Assembly: GCA_900315585.1 (NCBI GenBank)
Contig: OMZP01000016.1
Span: 1 to 44,703 of the forward strand
Source: an uncultured Eubacteriales bacterium
Lineage (GTDB): Bacteria > Bacillota > Clostridia > Christensenellales > Aristaeellaceae
Reading direction: 5' to 3'
DNA length: 44,703 bases
Program-made: the position numbers and the translations under genes
Shown here: piece after piece, positions 22,521 through 30,886 of the stretch
Numbering within the stretch: the stretch's first letter is position 1
Layout of the letters: every line of letters begins with the position of its first letter
The notes under the pieces: model-generated
What the model saw: the letters and a program-made list of their open reading frames with translations, nothing else
Told to the model about the DNA's origin: nothing
Database searches by the model: none

Positions 22521-23417
22521 TTATTCCTCCCGCGGCTGAAGCTGCACGCCGGTCAGGTCGTGGCCCGCGCAGTCGCTGGGGCTGATGCCATAGGCGGCCT
22601 TGAAGGCCCGATAGAAGGCGCTGTAGTCCGAAAAGCCGCACTCATGGGCGCTCTCGGTGATGCCCGCGCCATGGCTGATCATGGTGTAGGCCGCGTCCAG
22701 CCGCTTGCGCCGGATGCACTCGGCGGGGGTCATACCGGTGACGTGCTTGAACTGGCGGGTCAGGGTGTTCTTGTCCATGAAGAAGGTCTCCGCCAGGCCG
22801 CCGACGCTCAGCGGGTCCTTCAGATGCCCGTTGATGTACTCGTACACCCGCATGATGTCCCGGTACCGCTGGGCGGCGCGGCCGGTCATGCTGCCGGGGG
22901 CGTTGGAGAGCACGCGGCTGATGTGGATCAGCAGCTGGGCCACCACCAGGCGGTTCAGGGAGGCGCTGTCCAGGTCGTTCAGCTGCTTCTCATGCAAGAG
23001 CGAAAACAGCAGGCCGATCATCAGCTCGTAGGTCTCCACATCCGGCGTGATCAGGTTCCGGCCCCGCAGGTCCTCCGGCTGGAGGTTCCTGAACCTGGGC
23101 AGCAGCCCCACCAGGGATTCCACGAAGGAGGTGTTCAGCCAGAGCACGAACCGCTCCACCTTCAGCCCCGTCTCCGCCACGTCGGAATAGTGGGTCTGCC
23201 CCGGGGCGATCAGCACCACCATCCCCGGCCCCAGCCGGTAGCGGTGGCCCTCCACGATGTAGCTGACCCCCTCGGTGCGGGGAAAGTAGATCTCGTAGAA
23301 GTCGTGGGTGTGGGGCGTGATGAAGCCCGGCGCGCTGTCCACCCGGTGGAAGATCTCAAAATCGTCCTGCTGCATGACCTGACGGACAACGAACGGGGAA
23401 ACATAGGACAAATTCAT
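22521..23417 (-). CDS. AraC family regulator, probable control gene of the uronate island
   Basis: A 298-residue protein. Residues ~15-95 are a cupin-like sensor (PHTHDFYEIYFPRTEG, then GPGMVVLIAPGQTHYS). Residues ~195-285 carry two helix-turn-helix motifs (VGGLAETFFMDKNTLTRQF and ITESAHECGFSDYSAFYRAF). Sugar and uronate operons are commonly controlled by this type. It is transcribed divergently from the TRAP transporter/uronate operon with a 202-bp shared control region, which makes that operon its likely target; the inducer would be a uronate or a pathway intermediate (inference). Confidence 0.88.
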   Translation of the reverse strand: MNLSYVSPFVVRQVMQQDDFEIFHRVDSAPGFITPHTHDFYEIYFPRTEGVSYIVEGHRYRLGPGMVVLIAPGQTHYSDVAETGLKVERFVLWLNTSFVESLVGLLPRFRNLQPEDLRGRNLITPDVETYELMIGLLFSLLHEKQLNDLDSASLNRLVVAQLLIHISRVLSNAPGSMTGRAAQRYRDIMRVYEYINGHLKDPLSVGGLAETFFMDKNTLTRQFKHVTGMTPAECIRRKRLDAAYTMISHGAGITESAHECGFSDYSAFYRAFKAAYGISPSDCAGHDLTGVQLQPREE

Positions 23418-23446
23418 CCAACCACACCTCCTGGCCCTTTGTCAAC

Positions 23447-23475
23447 ATTATAGTCAAAATTGATGTTTTTTGCAA
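23447..23475 (-). promoter_or_regulatory. promoter of the AraC regulator gene
   Basis: Minus strand: TTGCAA (23475-23470), 17-bp spacer, TATAAT (23452-23447). TTGCAA is its own reverse complement, so the same hexamer could act as a -35 in the other direction: TTGCAA, 16 bp, TACCAT (23492-23497), toward dctP. Confidence 0.6.
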
Positions 23476-23486
23476 TATAGTTTGCA
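23469..23486. promoter_or_regulatory. paired TTTGCA sites, candidate AraC binding region
   Basis: TTTGCA occurs at 23469-23474 and again at 23481-23486, 12 bp apart, in the only AT-rich part of the divergent region between the AraC gene and dctP. Direct repeats near the promoter are the usual form of AraC-family sites. Weak evidence on its own. Confidence 0.35.
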
Positions 23487-23619
23487 CGAAATACCATAGA
23501 CATTCCGCGAAAAATGTGTTTAAATATTAATAACAGAGTTTACGTTTCATGATGTAAGCTTTTCAGGAGAATCTAAGCGGCCTCCGCCGCCTGGAATATT
23601 TTAAAGGAGGAACCCCTTC

Positions 23620-24633
23620 ATGAAGAAACTGTTTAGCATCGTTCTCGTGCTGGCCATGGTTCTGGCCTGCTCCGCGGCTCTGGCCGAGCCCGTGACCCTG
23701 ACCTACGCCGAGGTCAACCCCGTTCCCGCTACCGCTGAGGAGAACGCGGAAAAAGGCTCCGTCGTCAGCGACGTTGCCTGGGCCTTCAAGACCAAGCTGG
23801 AAGAGCTGTCCGGCGGCGAGATCCTCGTGGACCTGCAGGGCGGCGGCGTCATGGGCGACGAGAAGACCGTCCTTTCCAACATCTTCTCCGGCGACACCTC
23901 GCTGGACATCGTCCGCATCTCCGCTTTCGCTCTGAACCAGTACGGCGCTGAGAAGTCCGTCTTCCTCACCCTGCCCTACGTGTTCGCCAGCGAGGAGCAT
24001 TACTGGAACTTCGTCAAGAGCGACCTGGCCAAGGAAATGCTGGCTGAGGCCAAGGAAAAGGGCATGCCCGTGACCGGTCTGGCCTATGGCGAGGAAGGCT
24101 TCCGTCACTTCTTCTTCCGCGATGAGGTTTCCGGCATCGACGACCTGAAGGGCCTGAAGATCCGCGTCTCCGACGACCCGATCATGACCGGCATGGTCTC
24201 CGGCCTGGGGGCCGCCGCCACCACCGTTTCCTTCGGCGAGCTGTACAGCGCGCTGCAGACCGGCGTTGTGGATGCCGCCGAGCAGCCCATCACCAACTAC
24301 CTGTCCAACTCCTTCCAGGAGGTCGCTCCCTACATGCTGAAGGACGGCCACACCCTGGGCACCATCGAGCTGATCGCCACCGATTCCTGCTTCGCCAAGC
24401 TGAGCGAGGAGCAGCAGGCCATGGTGCAGGAGGCCGCCGACTACGCGATGGCCGAGTGTGAGAAGTCCGTCATCTCCCGTCAGGAAGCTGCCCAGCAGAC
24501 CCTGATCGACGGCGGCGCCACCATCATTGAGGTCGAGGACAAGACCCCCTGGCAGGAAGCCACCAAGGACGTGCTGAACGCCAACATCGCCGGTATGGAA
24601 GAGCTCTACGACCAGATCATGGCCCTGCAGTAA
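23620..24633 (+). CDS. dctP: TRAP transporter substrate-binding protein
   Basis: A 337-residue periplasmic-type (here cell-surface) solute-binding protein of the DctP family. The signal peptide is residues 1-22 with an ALA-EP cleavage site; the alternative Cys17 could make it a lipoprotein. LKGLKIRVSDDPIMTGMVSGLGA (about residues 175-197) holds the conserved Arg that clamps the carboxylate, and FGELYSALQTGVVDAAEQP is the family signature. Its synteny with seven uronate catabolism genes indicates glucuronate and/or galacturonate as ligand. Codon choice has more T-ending codons (GCT, GTT, CGT, TCC) than its neighbours, in keeping with high expression. Strong AAAGGAGG site. Confidence 0.92.
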   Translation: MKKLFSIVLVLAMVLACSAALAEPVTLTYAEVNPVPATAEENAEKGSVVSDVAWAFKTKLEELSGGEILVDLQGGGVMGDEKTVLSNIFSGDTSLDIVRISAFALNQYGAEKSVFLTLPYVFASEEHYWNFVKSDLAKEMLAEAKEKGMPVTGLAYGEEGFRHFFFRDEVSGIDDLKGLKIRVSDDPIMTGMVSGLGAAATTVSFGELYSALQTGVVDAAEQPITNYLSNSFQEVAPYMLKDGHTLGTIELIATDSCFAKLSEEQQAMVQEAADYAMAECEKSVISRQEAAQQTLIDGGATIIEVEDKTPWQEATKDVLNANIAGMEELYDQIMALQ

Positions 24634-24662
24634 TCCATACACACACCCCAACGAATTCCCAT

Positions 24663-24692
24663 CGGGGGCGCGGGCTTGACCCCGCGCCCCCG
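24663..24692 (+). terminator. hairpin between dctP and dctQ
   Basis: CGGGGGCGCGGG (24663-24674) pairs perfectly with CCCGCGCCCCCG (24681-24692) around a 6-nt loop. The following bases (GTTCTTGTC) are weakly T-rich. It may attenuate transcription or protect the 3' end of the dctP message so that binding protein is made in excess over permease. Confidence 0.65.
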
Positions 24693-24752
24693 GTTCTTGT
24701 CAGCGCGAAGGCTGCGCTGATCTGTTCAAACTGATACCGAGGAGGCTTTCCA

Positions 24753-25304
24753 ATGCCCGCTTTTTTCAAAAAGCTGGAGAAGATCAAGCCCGTCTATGAC
24801 TGGGCGTATAAGATCATCCTGTTTATCTGCAAGTTGTTGCTGATTGCGGACATCGTCATCACCTCATGGTCGGTGCTGGGCCGCTACGTGTCCTTTATCA
24901 CCGACCCCCACTGGAGCGAGGAGATGGTATTGACCTTCATGGTCTACATGGCGGTTCTTTCAGCCACGCTGGCCATCCGCAAGCGCAGCCACATCCGCAT
25001 GACCGCCTTCGACAAGTACCTGCCCCAGAAGGTGCTCACTGTGCTGGACCTGCTGGCGGACTTCGCCGTGCTGGCGCTGGGCGTGGTACTGGTGGTGCAG
25101 GGGTTGAAGGTCATTGACCCCAACGGCGCCCTGGCGAAATTCGCCAAGTATTCCTCGCTTCCGAACCTCAGCCAGATTTGGCAGTTCCTGCCCATGGCCG
25201 TCGCCGGGGTCGGCATGATTCTGTTTGAGTTGGAGCAGGTTTTCCTTCGCATCGAGGAGCTATGCATTCCCAACAAGACCCATGAAAAGGAGGCGCAGGC
25301 ATAA
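24753..25304 (+). CDS. dctQ: TRAP transporter small permease
   Basis: A 183-residue membrane protein with four predicted helices (about 20-40, 60-78, 98-120 and 142-160). The pattern SEEMVLTFMVYMAVLSATLAIRKRSHIRM (~50-80) is typical of DctQ. It assembles with DctM in the membrane to form the Na+-driven uptake channel. GAGGAGG precedes the ATG. Its TAA stop shares a base with the dctM ATG. Confidence 0.9.
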   Translation: MPAFFKKLEKIKPVYDWAYKIILFICKLLLIADIVITSWSVLGRYVSFITDPHWSEEMVLTFMVYMAVLSATLAIRKRSHIRMTAFDKYLPQKVLTVLDLLADFAVLALGVVLVVQGLKVIDPNGALAKFAKYSSLPNLSQIWQFLPMAVAGVGMILFELEQVFLRIEELCIPNKTHEKEAQA

Positions 25305-26605
25305 TGACCGGTGAGAATCTTTCCACTTTAATTTTGCTGGGCAGCTTCCTGCTCATGGTATTCCTTCGCTTCCCCATCGCCTACTCCGTGGGCATCTCCA
25401 CTGTGTTGTGCCTGCTCTCCATGGGGCAGAACCTGACGGTCCTGCCGCTGCAGATGCACCACGGCGTGTGGTCCTTCAGCCTGATGGCCGTGCCCTTCTT
25501 CATCACGATGGGCGTGCTGATGGGCTCCGGCGGCATTTCGGACAAGCTGATCGCGCTGGCGAACAGCCTGGTAGGCTGGATGCGTGGCGGCCTGGCCATG
25601 GTGAACATCGTGGCCTCCTACTTCTTCGGCGGCATCTCCGGCTCCGCCTCCGCCGACACCGCGTCCCTCGGCTCCATCCTGATCCCCATGATGGTGGACC
25701 AGGGCTACGACGTGGACTTCTCCACCGCCGTCACCATCACCTCCTCCTGCGAGGGCCTGCTGGTGCCGCCCAGCCACAACATGGTCATCTACGCCACCAC
25801 GGCGGGCGGCATCTCCGTCGGCGCGCTGTTCATGGCGGGCTACCTGCCGGGCGCGCTGCTGGCCATCAGCCTGATGGTGGGCTCCTACATCATCTCCGTG
25901 AAGCGCAACTATCCCAAGGGCGAGCGGTTCTCCCTCGTCAGGTTCCTCAAGCAGCTGGGCACCTCCTTCTGGGCGCTGGCGGCCATACTGATCGTGGTCG
26001 TGGGCGTGGTCGGCGGCGTGTTCACCGCCACCGAGTCCGCCGCCATCGCGGTCGTCTACAGCCTGCTGGTCTCCGTGTTCATCTATAAGGGCCTGAACTG
26101 GAAGGGCGTCTGGCATGCGCTGGAAGGCTGCATCGACACGCTGGCCATCGTGCTGATCCTGATCGCTATGTCCGGCGCGTTCGGCTACTGCCTGACCAAC
26201 CTGCACGTGCCCGCCAAGGCCGCCGCGCTGATCACCGGCGTTTCCAACAGCCCCGTCGTGATCGCGCTGCTGCTGAACCTGATCCTGCTGGTGCTGGGCA
26301 TGATCATGGACATGGCGCCCATCATCCTGATCGCCACGCCCATCCTGCTGCCCGTGGCCACCTCCATCGGCATCAGCCCCATCCAGTTCGGCATCATGGT
26401 GGTGCTGAACTGCGGCATCGGTCTGCTGACCCCGCCGGTCGGCGCGGTGCTGTTCATCGGCTCCGCCGTGGCTAAGCGTCCCATGGAAAAGGTCGTCAAG
26501 GCCACCCTGCCCTTCTACCTGTGCATGCTGATCACGCTGCTTCTGCTCACCTTCATCCCGCAGATCAGCCTGTGGCTGCCGAGCCTGTTCGGCTACGCCG
26601 TGTAA
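25304..26605 (+). CDS. dctM: TRAP transporter large permease
   Basis: A 433-residue protein of about 12 transmembrane helices, the translocating subunit. Signature segments include FPIAYSVGIS near residue 25, the Gly/Ser-rich FFGGISGSASADTASLGSILIPMM (~105-130) and PPSHNMVIYA (~152-161). A second inverted-repeat half has GLLTPPVGAVLFIG near 375. It starts at ATAATG, overlapping dctQ by one base with AAAGGAGG inside dctQ, so translation is coupled. Confidence 0.93.
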   Translation: MTGENLSTLILLGSFLLMVFLRFPIAYSVGISTVLCLLSMGQNLTVLPLQMHHGVWSFSLMAVPFFITMGVLMGSGGISDKLIALANSLVGWMRGGLAMVNIVASYFFGGISGSASADTASLGSILIPMMVDQGYDVDFSTAVTITSSCEGLLVPPSHNMVIYATTAGGISVGALFMAGYLPGALLAISLMVGSYIISVKRNYPKGERFSLVRFLKQLGTSFWALAAILIVVVGVVGGVFTATESAAIAVVYSLLVSVFIYKGLNWKGVWHALEGCIDTLAIVLILIAMSGAFGYCLTNLHVPAKAAALITGVSNSPVVIALLLNLILLVLGMIMDMAPIILIATPILLPVATSIGISPIQFGIMVVLNCGIGLLTPPVGAVLFIGSAVAKRPMEKVVKATLPFYLCMLITLLLLTFIPQISLWLPSLFGYAV

Positions 26606-26612
26606 CACCTTT

Positions 26613-26639
26613 GTGGCGGGGGAATCCTTCCCCCGCCAC
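26613..26639 (+). terminator. hairpin between dctM and uxuA
   Basis: GTGGCGGGGGAA (26613-26624) pairs perfectly with TTCCCCCGCCAC (26628-26639), loop of 3. There is no T-run, so it more likely tunes read-through or mRNA stability between transport and catabolic genes than fully terminates. Confidence 0.6.
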
Positions 26640-26689
26640 TACCACCCCCGGATAAGTCAGCACTGCAAATCGAACGGAGTGTATTGCTT

Positions 26690-27757
26690 ATGAAAATGAC
26701 ATTCAGGTGGTACGGCGCGAAGGCCGACCCGATTCCGCTGAAATACGTGAAGCAGATTCCCGGCATGACCGGCCTGATGGGCCTGCTGGACAAGCCCGCC
26801 GGCGTGGACTGGCCCGAGGATGAATTCAAGGCGCTGGTGGACGAGGTGCACGGTGCGGGGCTGGAGCTGGAGGTCATCGAGAGCGTGAACGTTCACGAGG
26901 ACATCAAGATGGGCCTTCCCAGCCGGGACGAGTACATCGAAAACTACATCTCCACCGTGAAGATGCTGGCCCGCAACGGCGTGAAGGTGGTCATCTACAA
27001 CTTCATGCCCGTGTTTGACTGGCTGCGCACCGACCTGGCCCGGGTGATCCCCGAGGACGGCTCCAACAGCCTGTACTTCGACGAGAAGGACCTGGGCGAG
27101 ATGGGCCCGCTGGAGATCGTGAAGCGCACCGCCGAGAGCAGCCAGGGCTTCACCCTGCCCGGCTGGGAGCCGGAGCGCCTGGCGCTGCTGGAGACCACCC
27201 TCAAGCAGTACGAGGGCATGACCGGCGACGACCTGCGGGTGCACTACAAGTACTTCCTGGACGCGGTGATCCCGGTGTGCGAGGAAGTGGGCGTGCGCAT
27301 GGCCTGCCATCCGGACGACCCGGCCTGGCCCATCTTCGGCCTGCCCCGCATCGCCCACAGTCAGGCGGATTTCGACAAGATCATCCAGCTGCATGACAGC
27401 CCCGCCAACACCGTGTGCCTCTGCACCGGTTCCCTGGGCTCCAACCCGGACAACGACGTGGTGGCCTGTATCCGCCACTTCGGCGAGATGGACCGCATCG
27501 GCGCGATGCACGTGCGCAACGTGAAGTTCCTGGGCTACCACCACTTCCGCGAGGCCGCGCACCTGTCCTCCACCGGCAACCTGGACATGTACGCCATCAT
27601 GAAGGCCATCCACGACACCTGCCCCGACACCTACGTGCGCCCCGACCACGGCCGCATGATCTGGGACGAAAAGGGCCGTCCCGGCTACGGCCTCTACGAC
27701 CGCGCCCTCGGCGCTGCCTATCTCAACGGCCTTTGGGAGGCCATTGAGAAGAATTAG
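26690..27757 (+). CDS. uxuA: mannonate dehydratase
   Basis: A 355-residue metal-dependent (xylose-isomerase-like barrel) enzyme converting D-mannonate to 2-keto-3-deoxygluconate, on the glucuronate branch. The start MTFRWYG, the SVNVHEDIK motif (~64-72) and [19 protein letters not shown] (metal ligands near 205) are family hallmarks, as are [13 protein letters not shown] and the C-terminal [13 protein letters not shown]. The length is that of the Gram-positive form, shorter than E. coli UxuA. ATG 26690 is used because GGAG lies 10 nt upstream. The TAG stop is inside a family D repeat. Confidence 0.95.
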   Translation: MKMTFRWYGAKADPIPLKYVKQIPGMTGLMGLLDKPAGVDWPEDEFKALVDEVHGAGLELEVIESVNVHEDIKMGLPSRDEYIENYISTVKMLARNGVKVVIYNFMPVFDWLRTDLARVIPEDGSNSLYFDEKDLGEMGPLEIVKRTAESSQGFTLPGWEPERLALLETTLKQYEGMTGDDLRVHYKYFLDAVIPVCEEVGVRMACHPDDPAWPIFGLPRIAHSQADFDKIIQLHDSPANTVCLCTGSLGSNPDNDVVACIRHFGEMDRIGAMHVRNVKFLGYHHFREAAHLSSTGNLDMYAIMKAIHDTCPDTYVRPDHGRMIWDEKGRPGYGLYDRALGAAYLNGLWEAIEKN

Positions 27758-27872
27758 GAATTAGGAATGAGGAATCAGGAATTCAGGTAGAAATCCTTGC
27801 GGATTTCAATCTATTCAAATTCCGGAGGAATTTGTACCGCAATTCCTCATTCCTAATTCCTCATCCCTCATT
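27751..27872. repeat. intergenic repeat family D, copy 2
   Basis: GAATTAGGAATTAGGAATGAGG at the left is complementary to the CCTCATTCCTAATTCCTCAT region at the right. The core holds GAAATCCTTGCGGATTTC and AAATTCCGGAGGAATTT hairpins. Same layout as 5521-5676. The left arm holds the uxuA stop codon (27755-27757). Confidence 0.8.
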
Positions 27873-27901
27873 GAAACCGATCATTGAAAGGGTGTTCTGA
27901 C

Positions 27902-29509
27902 ATGAGATTGAACTACAACGGCCTGCAGGACCGCGCAGCATGGGAGGCGGCGGGCGTCGCCCTGCCGAAGCACGACTGGAAGGCCATGTGCGCCGAGACC
28001 GAGCAGAACCCCGTCTGGGTGCACTTCGGCGCGGGCAACATCTTCCGCATCTTCATCGCGGGCCTGCAGCAGCGCCTTCTGAATAAGGGCGCAGCCAAGG
28101 CCGGCATCATCGCCGTGGAGACCTTCGACGCGGAGGTGGTGGAGAAGATCTACGTGCCCCACGACTCCATGACCCTGGCCGTGAGCCTGAAGGCCGACGG
28201 CAGCATCGACAAGGAGGTCGTGGCCTCCATCGCCAAGGGCATCGTGGCCGCCCAGCCGGAGGGGCTGGAGGAACTGCGGGGCATCTTCCGCAAGGAGAGC
28301 CTGCAGATGCTGTCCTTCACCATCACCGAAAAGGGCTACGCCCTGCGCGACATGAAGGACGAGCTGACCGCCATGGCCGCCGCCGACATCGAGGCCGGTC
28401 CCGCCGCGCCCAAGCACGCCATGGGCGTGGTGGCCTCGCTGCTGCTGGAACGCTACAAGGCCGGGGCCTTCCCCATCGCCGTGGTGAGCATGGACAACTG
28501 CTCCCACAACGGCGAGAAGCTGCGCGCGGGCGTGACCGAGATCGCCCGGGAGTGGCAGAAGAAGGGCTTTGTGCCCGCTGAGTACGTGGCCTGGCTGGAG
28601 GACGAGGCCCAGGTCTCCTTCCCCTGGAGCATGATCGACAAGATCACGCCCCGGCCCGCGGAGGTCGTTCAGCAGCAGCTGACGGCCCTGGGCATCGAGG
28701 ACATGGCCCCCATCATTACCGCCCGCCACACCTACATCGCCCCCTTTGTGAACGCCGAAGCGCCCCAGTACCTGGTCATCGAGGATCGCTTCCCCAACGG
28801 CCGCCCGGCGCTGGAGCAGGCCGGGGTCTACATGACCGACCGGGACACCGTGAACATGACCGAGCGCATGAAGGTGACCACCTGCCTGAACCCGCTGCAC
28901 ACGGCGCTGGCGGTGTACGGGTGCCTGCTGGGCTATGAGAAGATCTGCGACGAGATGAAGGACGAGCAGCTGGTGAAGCTGATCGAGCGCATCGGCTACG
29001 TGGAGGGCCTGCCCGTTGTGACCGACCCCGGCATCCTGAGCCCGAAGGCCTTCATCGACGAGGTGGTCGGACAGCGCCTGCCCAACCCCTTCATGCCGGA
29101 TACGCCCCAGCGCATCGCCTGCGACACCAGCCAAAAGGTGCCGATCCGCTTCGGCGAGACCATCAAGAGCTACATGACCGACCCGGACCGCGATCCCGCG
29201 ACCCTGAAGGCCATCCCCCTGGCCCTGGCGGGCTGGCTGAGATACCTGCTGGGCGTGGACGACGAGGGCAATGAAATGCCCGTCAGCCCCGACCCGATGG
29301 CGCCGCAGCTGCAACAGGCCCTTGCGGGCGTGAAGCTGGGCGAACCGGACAGCGCAAACGGCAAGCTGGACGGCATCCTGTCCAACCCGAACCTGTTCGG
29401 TGTGAGCCTGATGGACGCGGGCCTGGACGGCATCGTCACCGGCTATTTCAAGGAGCTGATCGCGGGCCCCGGCGCGGTGCGCGCGACGCTGAAAAAATAC
29501 CTGGATTAG
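27902..29509 (+). CDS. uxuB: fructuronate reductase (mannitol dehydrogenase family)
   Basis: A 535-residue polyol-type long-chain dehydrogenase. HFGAGNIFRIFIAGL (about residues 41-55) is the nucleotide-binding region. The catalytic Lys-x4-Asn-x2-His motif is KVTTCLNPLH, with Lys324. It reduces D-fructuronate to D-mannonate with NADH, feeding UxuA. It is directly downstream of uxuA and its family differs from the UxaB-like gene at 33133, so the two reductases are assigned to the two branches. An exact substrate swap with tagaturonate or another sugar acid cannot be excluded. ATG 27902 follows AAAGGG by about 9 nt. Confidence 0.88.
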   Translation: MRLNYNGLQDRAAWEAAGVALPKHDWKAMCAETEQNPVWVHFGAGNIFRIFIAGLQQRLLNKGAAKAGIIAVETFDAEVVEKIYVPHDSMTLAVSLKADGSIDKEVVASIAKGIVAAQPEGLEELRGIFRKESLQMLSFTITEKGYALRDMKDELTAMAAADIEAGPAAPKHAMGVVASLLLERYKAGAFPIAVVSMDNCSHNGEKLRAGVTEIAREWQKKGFVPAEYVAWLEDEAQVSFPWSMIDKITPRPAEVVQQQLTALGIEDMAPIITARHTYIAPFVNAEAPQYLVIEDRFPNGRPALEQAGVYMTDRDTVNMTERMKVTTCLNPLHTALAVYGCLLGYEKICDEMKDEQLVKLIERIGYVEGLPVVTDPGILSPKAFIDEVVGQRLPNPFMPDTPQRIACDTSQKVPIRFGETIKSYMTDPDRDPATLKAIPLALAGWLRYLLGVDDEGNEMPVSPDPMAPQLQQALAGVKLGEPDSANGKLDGILSNPNLFGVSLMDAGLDGIVTGYFKELIAGPGAVRATLKKYLD

Positions 29510-29541
29510 ATCCTCCGCTCAAGACGACACGACGCTCAGTC

Positions 29542-29585
29542 CTGTCATTCTGAGCGAAGGCGAAGCCTGAGTCAAAGAATCTTCA
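29542..29585. repeat. repeat family C, copy 4 (short)
   Basis: CTGTCATTCTGAGCGAAGGCG followed by AAAGAATCTTCAA: one arm and a remnant, between uxuB and kdgK. Confidence 0.6.
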
Positions 29586-29618
29586 ATGCTGTCAAACAAA
29601 CAGAAAGGAATTGCCACT

Positions 29619-30719
29619 ATGCTGAATCTGAATTTGAAGCCCGAAGGCACCTACAAGTATGACGCGGTATCCCTGGGCGAGGTCATGCTGCGGCTGGATC
29701 CCGGCGAGGGCCGCATCCGCACCGCCCGCTCCTTCACCGCCTGGGAGGGCGGCGGCGAATACAACGTGGTGCGCGGCCTGCACAAGTGCTTCGGCATGAA
29801 CACCGCCGTGCTCACTGCCTTCGCGGACAACGAGGTGGGCCGCCTGATGAAGGACCTGATCGAGCAGGGCGGCGTGGACACCAGCCTGATCTACTGGAAA
29901 AAGACCGACGGCATCGGCCGCATCTGCCGCAACGGCCTGAACTTCACCGAGCGCGGCTTCGGCATCCGCGGCGCGGTGGGCTGCTCCGACCGCGCCAACA
30001 CCGCCATCTCCCAGGCCACCCCCGCCGACTTCGACTTCGAGCACGTGTTCGGCGAGCTGGGCGTGCGCTGGCTGCACACCGGCGGCATCTACGCCGCGCT
30101 CTCCGAGCAGAGCTGCGAGACCATCATCGAGGCCTGCAAGATCGCCAAGAAGTACGGCACCCTGATCTCCTACGACCTGAACTACCGTCCCTCCATGTGG
30201 AGCGCCATCGGCGGCCTGGAGAAGGCCCGCGAGGTGAACAAGGAAGTGGCGAAGTACGTGGACGTGATGATCGGCAACGAGGAGGACTTCACCGCCTGCC
30301 TGGGCCTGCAGGTCGAGGGCAACGACGCGAATTTAAAGAGTTTGAACCTGGACGGCTACACCAAGATGATCGCCGAGGCGGCCAGGGCCTATCCCAACTT
30401 CAAGGCCATCGCCACCACCCTGCGCACCGTGAAGACCGCCACCGTGAATGACTGGAAGGCCATCTGCTGGGCGGACGGTGTGGTGCACATGTCCAAGGAA
30501 TACAACGGCCTGGAGATCCTGGACCGCGTGGGCGGCGGCGACAGCTTCGCCTCCGGCCTGGTCTACGGCCTGATGACCACCGGCGACCCGGAGAAGGCCG
30601 TGAACTATGGCGCGGCCCACGGCGCGTTGGCGATGACCACCCCCGGCGACACCAGCATGGCCAGCGTGAACGAGGTCGAGGCCATCATGGGCGGCGCAGG
30701 CGCGAGGGTCAAACGATAA
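29619..30719 (+). CDS. kdgK: 2-keto-3-deoxygluconate kinase (PfkB family)
   Basis: A 366-residue ribokinase-like sugar kinase phosphorylating 2-keto-3-deoxygluconate, the common product of the two uronate branches. AVSLGEVMLRLDPGEGRIRTA opens the fold at ~16. The C-terminal DRVGGGDSFASGLVYGL has the anion hole and catalytic base Asp308. At 366 residues it is longer than E. coli KdgK (~310), with an insertion around residues 225-250. The assignment rests on family plus position between uxuB and uxaC/eda. ATG 29619 follows AAAGGAA. Confidence 0.88.
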   Translation: MLNLNLKPEGTYKYDAVSLGEVMLRLDPGEGRIRTARSFTAWEGGGEYNVVRGLHKCFGMNTAVLTAFADNEVGRLMKDLIEQGGVDTSLIYWKKTDGIGRICRNGLNFTERGFGIRGAVGCSDRANTAISQATPADFDFEHVFGELGVRWLHTGGIYAALSEQSCETIIEACKIAKKYGTLISYDLNYRPSMWSAIGGLEKAREVNKEVAKYVDVMIGNEEDFTACLGLQVEGNDANLKSLNLDGYTKMIAEAARAYPNFKAIATTLRTVKTATVNDWKAICWADGVVHMSKEYNGLEILDRVGGGDSFASGLVYGLMTTGDPEKAVNYGAAHGALAMTTPGDTSMASVNEVEAIMGGAGARVKR

Positions 30720-30725
30720 ACGTTA

Positions 30726-30841
30726 AACAACCCCTCAGTCACGGCTGCGCCGTGACAGCTCCCCTTACACAGGGGAGCCACATCCCCCTTGCCTCCCCTG
30801 TGTAAGGGGAGGTGCCGAGCGCAGCGAGGCGGAGGGGTTGT
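30726..30841. repeat. intergenic repeat family A, copy 2
   Basis: AACAACCCCTCAGTCACGGC at the left, GGCGGAGGGGTTGT at the right, with two CTCCCCTTACACAGGGGAG-type arms inside. It is the inverted orientation of the copy at 1208-1325 and about 80% alike by eye. Lies between kdgK and uxaC. Confidence 0.8.
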
Positions 30842-30886
30842 CCGATTCAGCAAGCCCCCATTAAAACATGAATGGAGTGAACGCCT

